From Prevotella sp. tf2-5 (lineage in GTDB: Bacteria > Bacteroidota > Bacteroidia > Bacteroidales > Bacteroidaceae): DNA of 64,000 nt. How positions within the stretch are numbered: the stretch's first letter is position 1; each line of letters opens with the position of its first letter. The notes under the pieces are model-generated. The model made no database searches, had not been told where the DNA came from, and saw only the letters and a list, made by a program, of their open reading frames with translations. The position numbers and the translations under genes were made by a program. The stretch covers positions 117,215 to 181,214 of the forward strand of contig NZ_FOWK01000008.1 in the NCBI RefSeq assembly GCF_900115435.1, written 5' to 3'. Below are positions 27,070 to 34,612 of the stretch, one piece after another.

Positions 27070-28752
27070 ATGTGTGGAATTGTAGCGATATTAAATGTCA
27101 AGGAACAGACACAGCAGTTGCGTCAGAAGGCATTAGGTATGAGTCAGAAGATACGCCATCGCGGTCCTGACTGGAGTGGTATTTATTGTGGCAAGTCCGC
27201 AATCCTTGCCCATGAGCGGTTGAGTATTGTCGACCCTGAGTCGGGAGGACAGCCATTGTATTCACCCGGCCGTCAACAGATCCTCGCCGTGAATGGTGAG
27301 ATATATAATCATCAGGAGATACGTAAACGATATGAGGGGAGATACTCGTTTCAGACAGGCTCCGACTGTGAGGTCATTCTTGCTTTGTATCAGGACAAGG
27401 GTATCGACTTCCTGGAGGACCTGAGTGGTATCTTTGCCTTTGTGCTTTATGACGAGGAGCGTGACGAGTTCCTTATTGCCCGTGACCCGATAGGTGTCAT
27501 CCCTCTTTATATCGGTTATGATGATGACGGTACAGTATATGTCGCTTCTGAGCTGAAGGCGTTGGAGGGACAGTGTCAGCGTTATGAGCCTTTCCTGCCC
27601 GGACACTATGCCTACGGCAAATTAAAAGTTAAAAATGAAAAATTACAAATGGAGCGATACTACCATCGTGACTGGATGTCGTATGATGCCGTGAAGGATC
27701 AAGATGCGAGTTCTGAGGATATCCGTCAGGCATTGAGGGCTGCCGTGAAGCGTCAGTTGATGTCTGATGTTCCTTATGGGGTGTTGCTCAGCGGTGGTCT
27801 TGACTCTTCCGTGATCTCGGCTGTCGCAGAGAGATATTCTGAGATGCGTATTGAGGATGACTCACAGACGAAGGCATACTGGCCTCGTCTGCACAGCTTC
27901 GCAGTGGGACTGAAAGGGGCTCCTGACTTGGCGAAGGCGAGACTCGTTGCCGACCATATAGGCACTGTGCATCATGAGATCAACTATACCATCCAGGAGG
28001 GACTGGATGCCATCCGTGATGTTATCTATTTCATCGAGACGTATGATGTCACCACGGTCCGTGCCTCCACACCGATGTACCTCCTGGCACGTGTCATCAA
28101 GTCGATGGGTATCAAGATGGTTCTGTCAGGTGAGGGTGCCGATGAGATATTCGGGGGCTACCTCTATTTCCATAAAGCTCCTGACGCCAGGGCATTTCAT
28201 GAGGAGACAGTGCGAAAACTCTCCAAGCTCCATCTGTATGACTGTCTGCGTGCCAACAAAAGCCTGTCTGCCTGGGGGGTGGAGGGACGTGTGCCCTTCC
28301 TTGACAAAGAGTTCCTGGATGTGGCGATGCGTACCAACCCTGCGGCGAAGATGTGTCCGGGTAAGACCATAGAGAAACGGATTGTCCGGGAGGCTTTCTC
28401 GGATATGTTACCTGAGGAGATTGTATGGCGACAGAAGGAACAGTTCAGTGACGGGGTGGGGTATTCGTGGATTGACACCCTTAAGCAGATCACTGCTGAG
28501 GCTGTCACTGATGAGCAGATGGCACATGCCGCGGAGCGGTTTCCCATCAACCCGCCGAAGAACAAGGAGGAGTACTACTATCGTTCCATCTTCACGGAGC
28601 ATTTCCCTTCTGACAGTGCGGCACTCAGTGTCCCCAGTGAGGCGAGTGTGGCGTGCTCTACCGCCATCGCCTTGGAATGGGATGAGGCTTTCAAGAATAT
28701 GAATGATCCCAGTGGACGTGCCGTGAAGGGTGTCCACGAACAGGCCTATTGA
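27070..28752 (+). CDS. asnB: Asparagine synthase B (glutamine-hydrolysing) with repeat-like insert
   Basis: 560 residues. The amidotransferase domain starts MCGIVAILNV with Cys2 as nucleophile; the synthetase domain has the ATP pyrophosphatase loop LLSGGLDSSVISA. Between them, near residues 185-196, is a Lys-rich stretch (KLKVKNEKLQ) coded by an AT-rich run that resembles intergenic repeats. E. coli and Bacteroides AsnB are about six residues shorter here (recalled, not aligned). It is the last gene of the glnB-asnB run and is followed by a strong terminator. asnA, the ammonia-dependent enzyme, occurs at 49373, so both routes to asparagine are present. Confidence 0.95.
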   Translation: MCGIVAILNVKEQTQQLRQKALGMSQKIRHRGPDWSGIYCGKSAILAHERLSIVDPESGGQPLYSPGRQQILAVNGEIYNHQEIRKRYEGRYSFQTGSDCEVILALYQDKGIDFLEDLSGIFAFVLYDEERDEFLIARDPIGVIPLYIGYDDDGTVYVASELKALEGQCQRYEPFLPGHYAYGKLKVKNEKLQMERYYHRDWMSYDAVKDQDASSEDIRQALRAAVKRQLMSDVPYGVLLSGGLDSSVISAVAERYSEMRIEDDSQTKAYWPRLHSFAVGLKGAPDLAKARLVADHIGTVHHEINYTIQEGLDAIRDVIYFIETYDVTTVRASTPMYLLARVIKSMGIKMVLSGEGADEIFGGYLYFHKAPDARAFHEETVRKLSKLHLYDCLRANKSLSAWGVEGRVPFLDKEFLDVAMRTNPAAKMCPGKTIEKRIVREAFSDMLPEEIVWRQKEQFSDGVGYSWIDTLKQITAEAVTDEQMAHAAERFPINPPKNKEEYYYRSIFTEHFPSDSAALSVPSEASVACSTAIALEWDEAFKNMNDPSGRAVKGVHEQAY

Positions 28753-28780
28753 GTGAAATAGAGCCTTTATTCACATGAAT

Positions 28781-28811
28781 AAAGCCCTTAAACGACTCGT
28801 TTAAGGGCTTT
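28781..28811. terminator. Bidirectional terminator between asnB and the surface protein gene
   Basis: A perfect 13-bp stem (AAAGCCCTTAAAC / GTTTAAGGGCTTT) with a 5-base loop, starting 28 bases after the asnB stop and ending 19 bases before the stop of the convergent gene. Confidence 0.85.
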
Positions 28812-28830
28812 AATTGATGTGGTCAGTATC

Positions 28831-31311
28831 TTATTTCTTCAAGATCTTCTTTCCATTCTGGATATAGACACCCGGTTGTGTGGGCTTCTCTACTGGCATA
28901 CCGCTCAGCGTGTACCATTTGCCGTCCTGACGTTGTCCTTCTGTCTGCACCTTCTTGATGTCTGTCGTATCCTCGATGAATGTCACTTTGATCGTTACAT
29001 CAGAAGCAGGCATCGTGAAACTACGTGTTACCGTTGTTGTCTCCTGGGCAGCGGCTCTTGCTGTGACAGGAGTGGTTACAGGTATCTCAGTACCACTGGC
29101 ATCAGTAACGGTGAAGGTCTCTAAGACATAGCCTTCCATGGGCGTGACAGTGGCTGTTACCACACTGCCCTCGTTGGCATAGACCTTGTCTGTTGCGACA
29201 GATCCTTGAGTGGTGACAAAACTGGTTGCGACATAGTTGTTACCTGCCGGCCATGTAGCCCATCGAGGGTCACCATACTGAGTCTGACCTTCCGGGAAGT
29301 TTGCCTGAGGTGCTTTGTTGGCAATACTGAAGCTACCGGCCTCCACATCCTCGAAACCAGGATCAGCTGTGAATACAGTCTTTGTATGGTCACGACCGTC
29401 CAGTGACTCGTCTGGGTCTATCCAGCCAGCCTGCAAGGCACCGTTGTTCCAATAAGTGTTATAGTCATAGAGCATCGTCGGGCCGTCAGACTCGGCACCG
29501 CCCATCCATCCTTTCACTTCTCCTCCATTCACGGTACAATTGTAGAGGATAGAATTGGTCAGTGTGAGTTGCAGTGTACGACTTGCCTTGGCAGCCAGGT
29601 CGTTGAGACCGACACCTACAGAAATCTGATATAATGTGCAGTGGTCAATGCTGATTGCCTGTACAAGTACGTTCTGTGCCTGTGACTTATCCAGGTCCCT
29701 CGTTCTTCCTCCGGCACGCAGGATGTGTCCTTTGTGTCCTGCTTCTGACCAGAATGTAGTATTCGTTATCTCCAGTGTAAGGGGGAAACCGTCAAAGTCA
29801 AACAGGTTGTTGGCACCAGCTATCTCAAAGACGCAATCGTCGATAATGACACTCTCTACAAGGGTCTTCTGATGATCCTGTATCACGGTACCGTTCTTCT
29901 TCAGTGTTGTTTGTATACCAGTGAGGCTTACGGTCTCCACATACTTATAGTTGGGGTTCAGGTCACCCTTCGTGTCCTTGTCCGTCATGTTGTAGGCATG
30001 TTGCTCCGTACCTTCCAGGATAATCAGCGGACCGTTCAGTCGTGTGCAGTTGATGAGTGATTTCAAACCAGTAATGGTTACAGAACCGGATGACTTGATG
30101 GGCTGGGTTATCATATACTTAGCACCTTCCGCCAGGAGGATCGTGATATCACCCACCTTGTCGAAACTTCTCTTAGCAGCCTCCAGCCTGTCAGTGATAT
30201 CATCTGCCACCTTCAGGTTTAGCACGATATCGGCGGGAAGAGCTTGGGCGGCACTGTAGGCAACAACCCAGCGGGGATCACCTGTCTGGAATTTCGCCTG
30301 CAGCGAACCCGCATGAAGATGGAAGTCGCCGTTGGCAATATCTGCAAAGGTAGGATCAGTGGTCAGGATATCGTTGCTCGTATCGGCGACACTCTCCTCT
30401 ACTGCCTGGTCTTTGATGACTCCAGAGTTCTCATCAGCAGCGTAGTATGTGTTCTTGGCAAACAACTTCTTGGCGGTTGGGGCTATGTCCTTTCCTACCA
30501 GACCGATAACGAGGTCGATACCACAGTTATACCAGATATTCTTCTGGATGTTGTAGTTGACGTAAGGCTCGCCAACGAACCCGTCATTAGCCCATGATTC
30601 CCCACTGGTTTCTGCCAGCACATTGACAAAGGTGTTGCTCAGATAGGTTACGTTGTGCATCTCCTTGGTGATGTCGTAGCCAAACTCTTGAAGGTTTCCC
30701 TTGCTGATGACGAACGACTTTAACTTCTTGTAGTTATTGCCGTAGACGGTAGAGTTCTTGATGGTAAAGTCCTTGTAGCCACCTTTCTTGAAGGCGATGA
30801 CTCCCTCAATCTCACTGGCGGTCGCCAACTGCATCACGACATTGTCAATGGTGAAGTTAACCACACAGTATTTAATCTTGTTGTCGTAGAAAAGGTTGCT
30901 CTGCAGTCCTTTCAGCGTAACATTATTGATGTTGATGTTCACGCGATAGTAACCGTTAGTGGCTGTCACCTGCGGAGTGGAGTTCATCAGGATAAACGAG
31001 CCTCCGGAACCTTTCTCCTCATCGCTGCCACCACCAGCAGGCGCCTTACAGTTAGTAACATCGATAACAGCGTTCTCTGCACCGTTAATCACCACATCTG
31101 CTCCTGCATAGATAGAGCTGCTCAGTGTGTAACTCCCTCCTGCTGCCAGATTAATAGTAATGTTCTTGGCAACATTGCCTGCTCCTACTGCCTCGTTAAT
31201 GGCTGCCGATAGATCACCGGATGTTGGTGAGATAACGACATCCACGGACGTTTGAGCGAATGATGTCATGACAGTCATGACCATCATGATGAATAAGTAG
31301 ATTTTTCTCAT
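28831..31311 (-). CDS. Large exported beta-helix-like surface protein
   Basis: 826 residues from the ATG at 31311 (MRKIYLFIMMVMTVMTSFAQ, a signal peptide); an ATG nine codons upstream is less likely. The mature part has two stretches of beta-helix-like strands with repeated Asn/Ile/Val (NITINLAAGGSYTLSSSIYA, TIKNSTVYGNNYKKLKS), the DUF4957/DUF5123 style of Bacteroidetes. A repeat of InlB-B type follows near 715-785 (EGYVLETFTVTDASG, RSFTMPASDVTIKVTF). The end, WYTLSGMPVEKPTQPGVYIQ then NGKKILKK, is the short C-terminal domain common on exported Prevotella proteins and may be a secretion signal. Ligand unknown, perhaps a polysaccharide. Confidence 0.75.
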   Translation of the reverse strand: MRKIYLFIMMVMTVMTSFAQTSVDVVISPTSGDLSAAINEAVGAGNVAKNITINLAAGGSYTLSSSIYAGADVVINGAENAVIDVTNCKAPAGGGSDEEKGSGGSFILMNSTPQVTATNGYYRVNININNVTLKGLQSNLFYDNKIKYCVVNFTIDNVVMQLATASEIEGVIAFKKGGYKDFTIKNSTVYGNNYKKLKSFVISKGNLQEFGYDITKEMHNVTYLSNTFVNVLAETSGESWANDGFVGEPYVNYNIQKNIWYNCGIDLVIGLVGKDIAPTAKKLFAKNTYYAADENSGVIKDQAVEESVADTSNDILTTDPTFADIANGDFHLHAGSLQAKFQTGDPRWVVAYSAAQALPADIVLNLKVADDITDRLEAAKRSFDKVGDITILLAEGAKYMITQPIKSSGSVTITGLKSLINCTRLNGPLIILEGTEQHAYNMTDKDTKGDLNPNYKYVETVSLTGIQTTLKKNGTVIQDHQKTLVESVIIDDCVFEIAGANNLFDFDGFPLTLEITNTTFWSEAGHKGHILRAGGRTRDLDKSQAQNVLVQAISIDHCTLYQISVGVGLNDLAAKASRTLQLTLTNSILYNCTVNGGEVKGWMGGAESDGPTMLYDYNTYWNNGALQAGWIDPDESLDGRDHTKTVFTADPGFEDVEAGSFSIANKAPQANFPEGQTQYGDPRWATWPAGNNYVATSFVTTQGSVATDKVYANEGSVVTATVTPMEGYVLETFTVTDASGTEIPVTTPVTARAAAQETTTVTRSFTMPASDVTIKVTFIEDTTDIKKVQTEGQRQDGKWYTLSGMPVEKPTQPGVYIQNGKKILKK

Positions 31312-31375
31312 ATTACTTAGTTTAGTTTCTAACCGCAAAAATAATAAAAATATTTAAATGTACCAAATATTTTCG

Positions 31376-32215
31376 TTATTCTCCGTATATTTCTTTCAGT
31401 TTGTCGAGGAGTTTCTTCCCTCGTAAATCCATGGCGATAATCTTGCCTGTGGGGTCAACAAGGATGTTGGAGGGGATGCTTGTGACACCGTATGCGTCAA
31501 CGGCGGCACACTTCCATCCCTTCAGGTCACTCATCTGTTGCCATCTCATTCCCATTTGCTGGATAGCGTTTATCCATGCCTCCTTCTTCTGGTCGAGGGA
31601 CACGCCAACCACATCAAAGCCTTTGGCGTGGTATTGCTCATAGACGGATATGACAAAAGGCATCTCTCTCCGGCAGGGACCACACCAGGAAGCCCAGAAG
31701 TCGACGAGGACATAGTTGCCCGTTCCTACCCATTGACTGAGCTTTACAGGCTTGTCATTGATATCCAGCATCTCCAGTTCATGGAACTGGATACCGGGTT
31801 TACGCTTCTCATAATTCGCCAATAACTTCTTGGGGATGTCCAAGTCCGGGTGTCTGTAATAGGATGCCCTGGGGTTAAGGGCTGTTTTCAGCTCCTCATA
31901 GGTAAACTGGTACATCGCATCCTTGATATACCTGACGGGCAAGTCGTTATCCTGGTTGTCGCGGATGATCTCCTTGATGAGCTTCAACTGCTCATCACCG
32001 ATGGAGTCCAGACGGTCGGACAGGATTCTCGCCTTTGCCTTGCTCTCAGGAAGATCCCCATTAGGGTCTTTCTGTTGGATGGCACGGTATTCTTTCAAGA
32101 CATTGTCTGCCTGTTTGTCGAGCGCATCCATCAGAGGCTGATAAGGGTCGATGTGGTTTTGTGCCTGTGCCGTCATCGTGATGGCAAACAGCACCAGTGT
32201 GATGATTTTCTTCAT
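31376..32215 (-). CDS. TlpA/ResA-like periplasmic thioredoxin-fold protein
   Basis: 279 residues from the ATG at 32215 (MKKIITLVLFAITMTAQAQ, signal peptide). A helical N-terminal region of about 125 residues (LMDALDKQADNVLKEYRA) is followed by a thioredoxin fold with the active-site CxxC in DFWASWCGPCRREMPF and the cis-Pro segment GVTSIPSNILVDPTGK. It is expected to reduce or exchange disulfides, or guide cytochrome/envelope protein maturation. It lies 25 bases after the histidine kinase gene on the same strand, so the two may be co-transcribed. Substrate unknown. Confidence 0.88.
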   Translation of the reverse strand: MKKIITLVLFAITMTAQAQNHIDPYQPLMDALDKQADNVLKEYRAIQQKDPNGDLPESKAKARILSDRLDSIGDEQLKLIKEIIRDNQDNDLPVRYIKDAMYQFTYEELKTALNPRASYYRHPDLDIPKKLLANYEKRKPGIQFHELEMLDINDKPVKLSQWVGTGNYVLVDFWASWCGPCRREMPFVISVYEQYHAKGFDVVGVSLDQKKEAWINAIQQMGMRWQQMSDLKGWKCAAVDAYGVTSIPSNILVDPTGKIIAMDLRGKKLLDKLKEIYGE

Positions 32216-32240
32216 ATTCGTTAGTCTTTGTGTTAAAATA

Positions 32241-33071
32241 TTACATATCCATATGCTTGTCTCGCATCTTGCAGGGGAACCAGAAGTTGACAACGGTCTT
32301 CCGCTCGTATGCTGTATCCATAAAGAACTCACCGCCCAGCATTTCCACAATGGCTTTGCAGATAGAGAGTCCCAGGATTGACGACTCGTTGACGTGTTTC
32401 AGGGCGTCTTCTTTCTGGAGGAATGAGTAGATGTCCGATCCGATCAGTTCCGCCTTGCCATTGCCCAGATAAGTAATGGTGACCTTAAGACCCTTGCGCT
32501 CGTAATTGTAGTTGATGATAATGTCACCCTCCAAGCAACACTTGGCGGCGTTCGACAGCAGATGCATCATCAACTGGTGCATCAGGTTCGTGTCGAGCAT
32601 CGCCTTGCAGTGTGGTGACAGGTCTGTCCTGACACGTACAGAGACATCGGGCTTTGTCATAGCTAAAGCCTCACGGCGATAGGATGCCATCAACTCGGTG
32701 AGGTTGACTTCAATAAATGTGAAACTGGGGGTAATGCCCTCGAATTTCGACATCTCGAAGAGTTGCTCCACGAACGCCAGCAAGTCCTTGCTGTTATTGT
32801 TGATGTTGGAGCTCATCTCCTTGACATGTGCGGCGTTCATGGTTTCATCGTTCTCCTCCAAAATCATGTTGCTGTAGCCTAAGATAGCATTCAGTGGCGT
32901 GCGTAAAGTATGGCATACGTTGTCGATAAATGCTGATTTCAGTTGCTCGCTCTTCTGGGCGCGCTTCACTTCCTTTTTCAGTTGCTTCTCGTAGTGGCAA
33001 TGCATGAAATATAATGCCAGTACAAAACCGACAAGCAGCACTACGATTACAATAATCAACACAAAATTCAT
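32241..33071 (-). CDS. Short membrane-anchored sensor histidine kinase, degenerate ATP site
   Basis: 276 residues. One N-terminal membrane helix (residues 2-23, VLIIVIVVLLVGFVLALYF) and almost no sensor region, then a HisKA domain with H-box VCHTLRTPLNAILGYSNM. In the ATPase domain the N-box is HLLSNAAKCC, but the usual DxGxG is replaced by YLGNGKAEL and the GLGL motif by ILGLSICKAI, so ATP binding may be weak. No response regulator is adjacent. It may act as a phosphatase, a partner of another kinase, or still be active. The -7 box is at 33131-33138. Confidence 0.82.
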   Translation of the reverse strand: MNFVLIIVIVVLLVGFVLALYFMHCHYEKQLKKEVKRAQKSEQLKSAFIDNVCHTLRTPLNAILGYSNMILEENDETMNAAHVKEMSSNINNNSKDLLAFVEQLFEMSKFEGITPSFTFIEVNLTELMASYRREALAMTKPDVSVRVRTDLSPHCKAMLDTNLMHQLMMHLLSNAAKCCLEGDIIINYNYERKGLKVTITYLGNGKAELIGSDIYSFLQKEDALKHVNESSILGLSICKAIVEMLGGEFFMDTAYERKTVVNFWFPCKMRDKHMDM

Positions 33072-33130
33072 AGTAACAATTATTTAAAAGGTTGTACTTA
33101 ATTAAACCACAAAAAAGTGTGTTCAATATG

Positions 33131-33138
33131 CAAAGTTA
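33131..33138 (-). promoter_or_regulatory. -7 box for the histidine kinase gene
   Basis: Reads TAACTTTG on the minus strand, about 60 bases before the start at 33071. Confidence 0.5.
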
Positions 33139-33241
33139 TAAATATTCGCACAAATAACCAAATATTTCATCGTATTTTTAGCTGTGGGACCTCCGCTCAT
33201 ACATGCATTTTCGAGAAAATTGCAAATAAATTTGCATTTTC

Positions 33242-33262
33242 GTTCGATTTGCACTATCTTTG
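33242..33262 (+). repeat. Dispersed promoter-like repeat, family B (variant)
   Basis: GTTCGATTTGCACTATCTTTG resembles the family-B unit GCTCGGTTTGCACTACCTTTG found at 39568-39590 and twice near 58.7 kb. It contains a -7 box (TATCTTTG) on the plus strand, upstream of the queuosine operon promoter. Confidence 0.55.
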
Positions 33263-33320
33263 AGACTTCACCTCGAAATTACTCACGTTCGAGAAAACTC
33301 AAATAAAATTTGGTTTTCTG

Positions 33321-33340
33321 CTCACTTATTCGTAATTTTG
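33321..33340 (+). promoter_or_regulatory. Promoter of the queuosine operon (dispersed promoter repeat, family A)
   Basis: CTCACTTATTCGTAATTTTG with -7 box TAATTTTG at 33333-33340. The preceding 30 bases (GAAAACTCAAATAAAATTTG, then GTTTTCTG) recur almost unchanged at 39423-39468. Confidence 0.65.
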
Positions 33341-33357
33341 CACCCGCTTAAGAGAGT

Positions 33358-33410
33358 AGGGGTACTTGCGAAACCTGATAGTCAGGCGGACCCCCTTTAA
33401 CAAAACAAGA
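33358..33410 (+). promoter_or_regulatory. Probable preQ1-I riboswitch
   Basis: The stem AGGGG (33358-33362) pairs with CCCCT (33392-33396) and is followed by the A-rich tail TTTAACAAAACAAGAG. The tail matches the conserved preQ1-I tail, e.g. the T. tengcongensis aptamer (CCCCAGTTAACAAAACAAGG, from memory). CTTG at 33365-33368 can pair with CAAG at 33406-33409 to make the pseudoknot. An extra hairpin, CCTGA-TAG-TCAGG at 33374-33386, sits inside the loop. Both downstream genes handle preQ1/preQ0. The tail ends seven bases before the start codon, so ligand binding could block translation. Confidence 0.7.
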
Positions 33411-33416
33411 GAATTT

Positions 33417-34106
33417 ATGGAACAAGACAAAAGGAAAGTCAGTGTACTTTTTATGTTTTTTGGTACACTGTTCTGCGTTTGCCTGATTACGGCAAACGTG
33501 TTGGAAACAAAACAGTTATCGTTCGGACCAGTCAATCTGACAGCGGGTGTCATCGTATTCCCGGTGAGCTACATTATTAATGATGTGGTGTGTGAGGTAT
33601 GGGGCTACCAGCGTACCCGTATGCTCATCTGGATGGGTTTCGCGATGAACTTCTTCTTTGTGCTGATGGGAGCCATCGCTGACTGGATCCCTGGTGCAGA
33701 CTACTGGGATGGTGATGAGGGCTTCCATGTCATCTTCGGTCTGGCACCACGTATCGCCCTTGCCTCCTTCATCGCTTTTATCCTGGGCTCATTCACCAAT
33801 GCCTATGTGATGTCACGCATGAAACTGACATCAAATGGAAAGAACTTCTCGGCTCGTGCCGTCTTGAGTACCGTGTTTGGTGAGGGTGTTGACTCTATCA
33901 TCTTTTTCCCTTTGGCACTGGGTGGCGTTATCCCCTGGGAGGAGATGCCTTCGTTGATGATCTCGCAGGTGACCTTAAAGACGCTCTATGAGATTTTGGT
34001 ACTGCCTGTCACCATCCGTGTGGTGGAGTTTACTAAGCGTCATGACCACGAGGATGTCTATGACCGTGATATCAATTACAATATCTTTAATATCTTGAAA
34101 CTATGA
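33417..34106 (+). CDS. yhhQ: Queuosine precursor transporter (YhhQ family)
   Basis: 229 residues from the ATG at 33417 ([20 protein letters not shown]); an in-frame ATG at 33366 lies inside the leader RNA and is rejected. About six membrane segments; family signatures include [36 protein letters not shown] and [13 protein letters not shown]. YhhQ proteins import preQ0/preQ1. It overlaps queF by four bases (ATGA) and sits behind a preQ1-I-like leader, which together make the role in queuosine salvage convincing. Confidence 0.93.
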   Translation: MEQDKRKVSVLFMFFGTLFCVCLITANVLETKQLSFGPVNLTAGVIVFPVSYIINDVVCEVWGYQRTRMLIWMGFAMNFFFVLMGAIADWIPGADYWDGDEGFHVIFGLAPRIALASFIAFILGSFTNAYVMSRMKLTSNGKNFSARAVLSTVFGEGVDSIIFFPLALGGVIPWEEMPSLMISQVTLKTLYEILVLPVTIRVVEFTKRHDHEDVYDRDINYNIFNILKL

Positions 34107-34564
34107 ACAGAGAACAGGACCATTTGCAGCAATTGGGCAAAAAGACCGAGTATCGGATGGACTATGCCCCGGAGGTGCTGGAGACTTTTGAGAATAGACA
34201 TCCTGATAACGACTACTGGGTACAGTTCAACTGTCCGGAGTTCACGTCACTCTGTCCTATTACCGGACAGCCTGATTTTGCGGAGATCAAGATTCTGTAT
34301 ATCCCTGCGAGGCGCATGGTGGAGTCGAAGAGCCTGAAACTTTACCTCTTCTCCTTCCGTAACCATGGGGATTTCCATGAGGACTGCGTGAATACCATCA
34401 TGAAAGACCTGGTGAAACTGATGGAGCCTAAGTATATAGAGGTCATCGGCTTGTTTACTCCGCGTGGCGGTATCTCCATCTATCCCTATGCCAATTACGG
34501 ACAGCCAGGGACGAAATACGAAAAGATGGCTGAACAACGGATGCTCAGCCATCAGGTAATCTAA
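34103..34564 (+). CDS. queF: NADPH-dependent 7-cyano-7-deazaguanine reductase
   Basis: 153 residues, the short unimodular QueF type. It reduces preQ0 to preQ1 in queuosine synthesis. The catalytic Cys is in [20 protein letters not shown] and the family motif [16 protein letters not shown] is present. It is translationally coupled to the transporter by the ATGA overlap. Its product, preQ1, is the expected ligand of the leader RNA at 33358-33410, which would close a feedback loop. The stop is followed by the GGAATCCCGAAATCCCG-type repeat. Confidence 0.96.
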   Translation: MNREQDHLQQLGKKTEYRMDYAPEVLETFENRHPDNDYWVQFNCPEFTSLCPITGQPDFAEIKILYIPARRMVESKSLKLYLFSFRNHGDFHEDCVNTIMKDLVKLMEPKYIEVIGLFTPRGGISIYPYANYGQPGTKYEKMAEQRMLSHQVI

Positions 34565-34574
34565 TTCTTTTCGG

Positions 34575-34612
34575 AATCCCGAAATCCCGGAATTCCGAAA
34601 ATCCGGAATTAT
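34575..34612. repeat. GGAATCCCGAAATCCCGGAATTCCG tandem repeat
   Basis: Tandem 8-10-base units (GGAATCCCG, AAATCCCG, GGAATTCCG, AAAATCCGG) fill the convergent gap between queF and the GH43 gene. Same family as 14022-14078 and 42429-42478. Confidence 0.65.
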
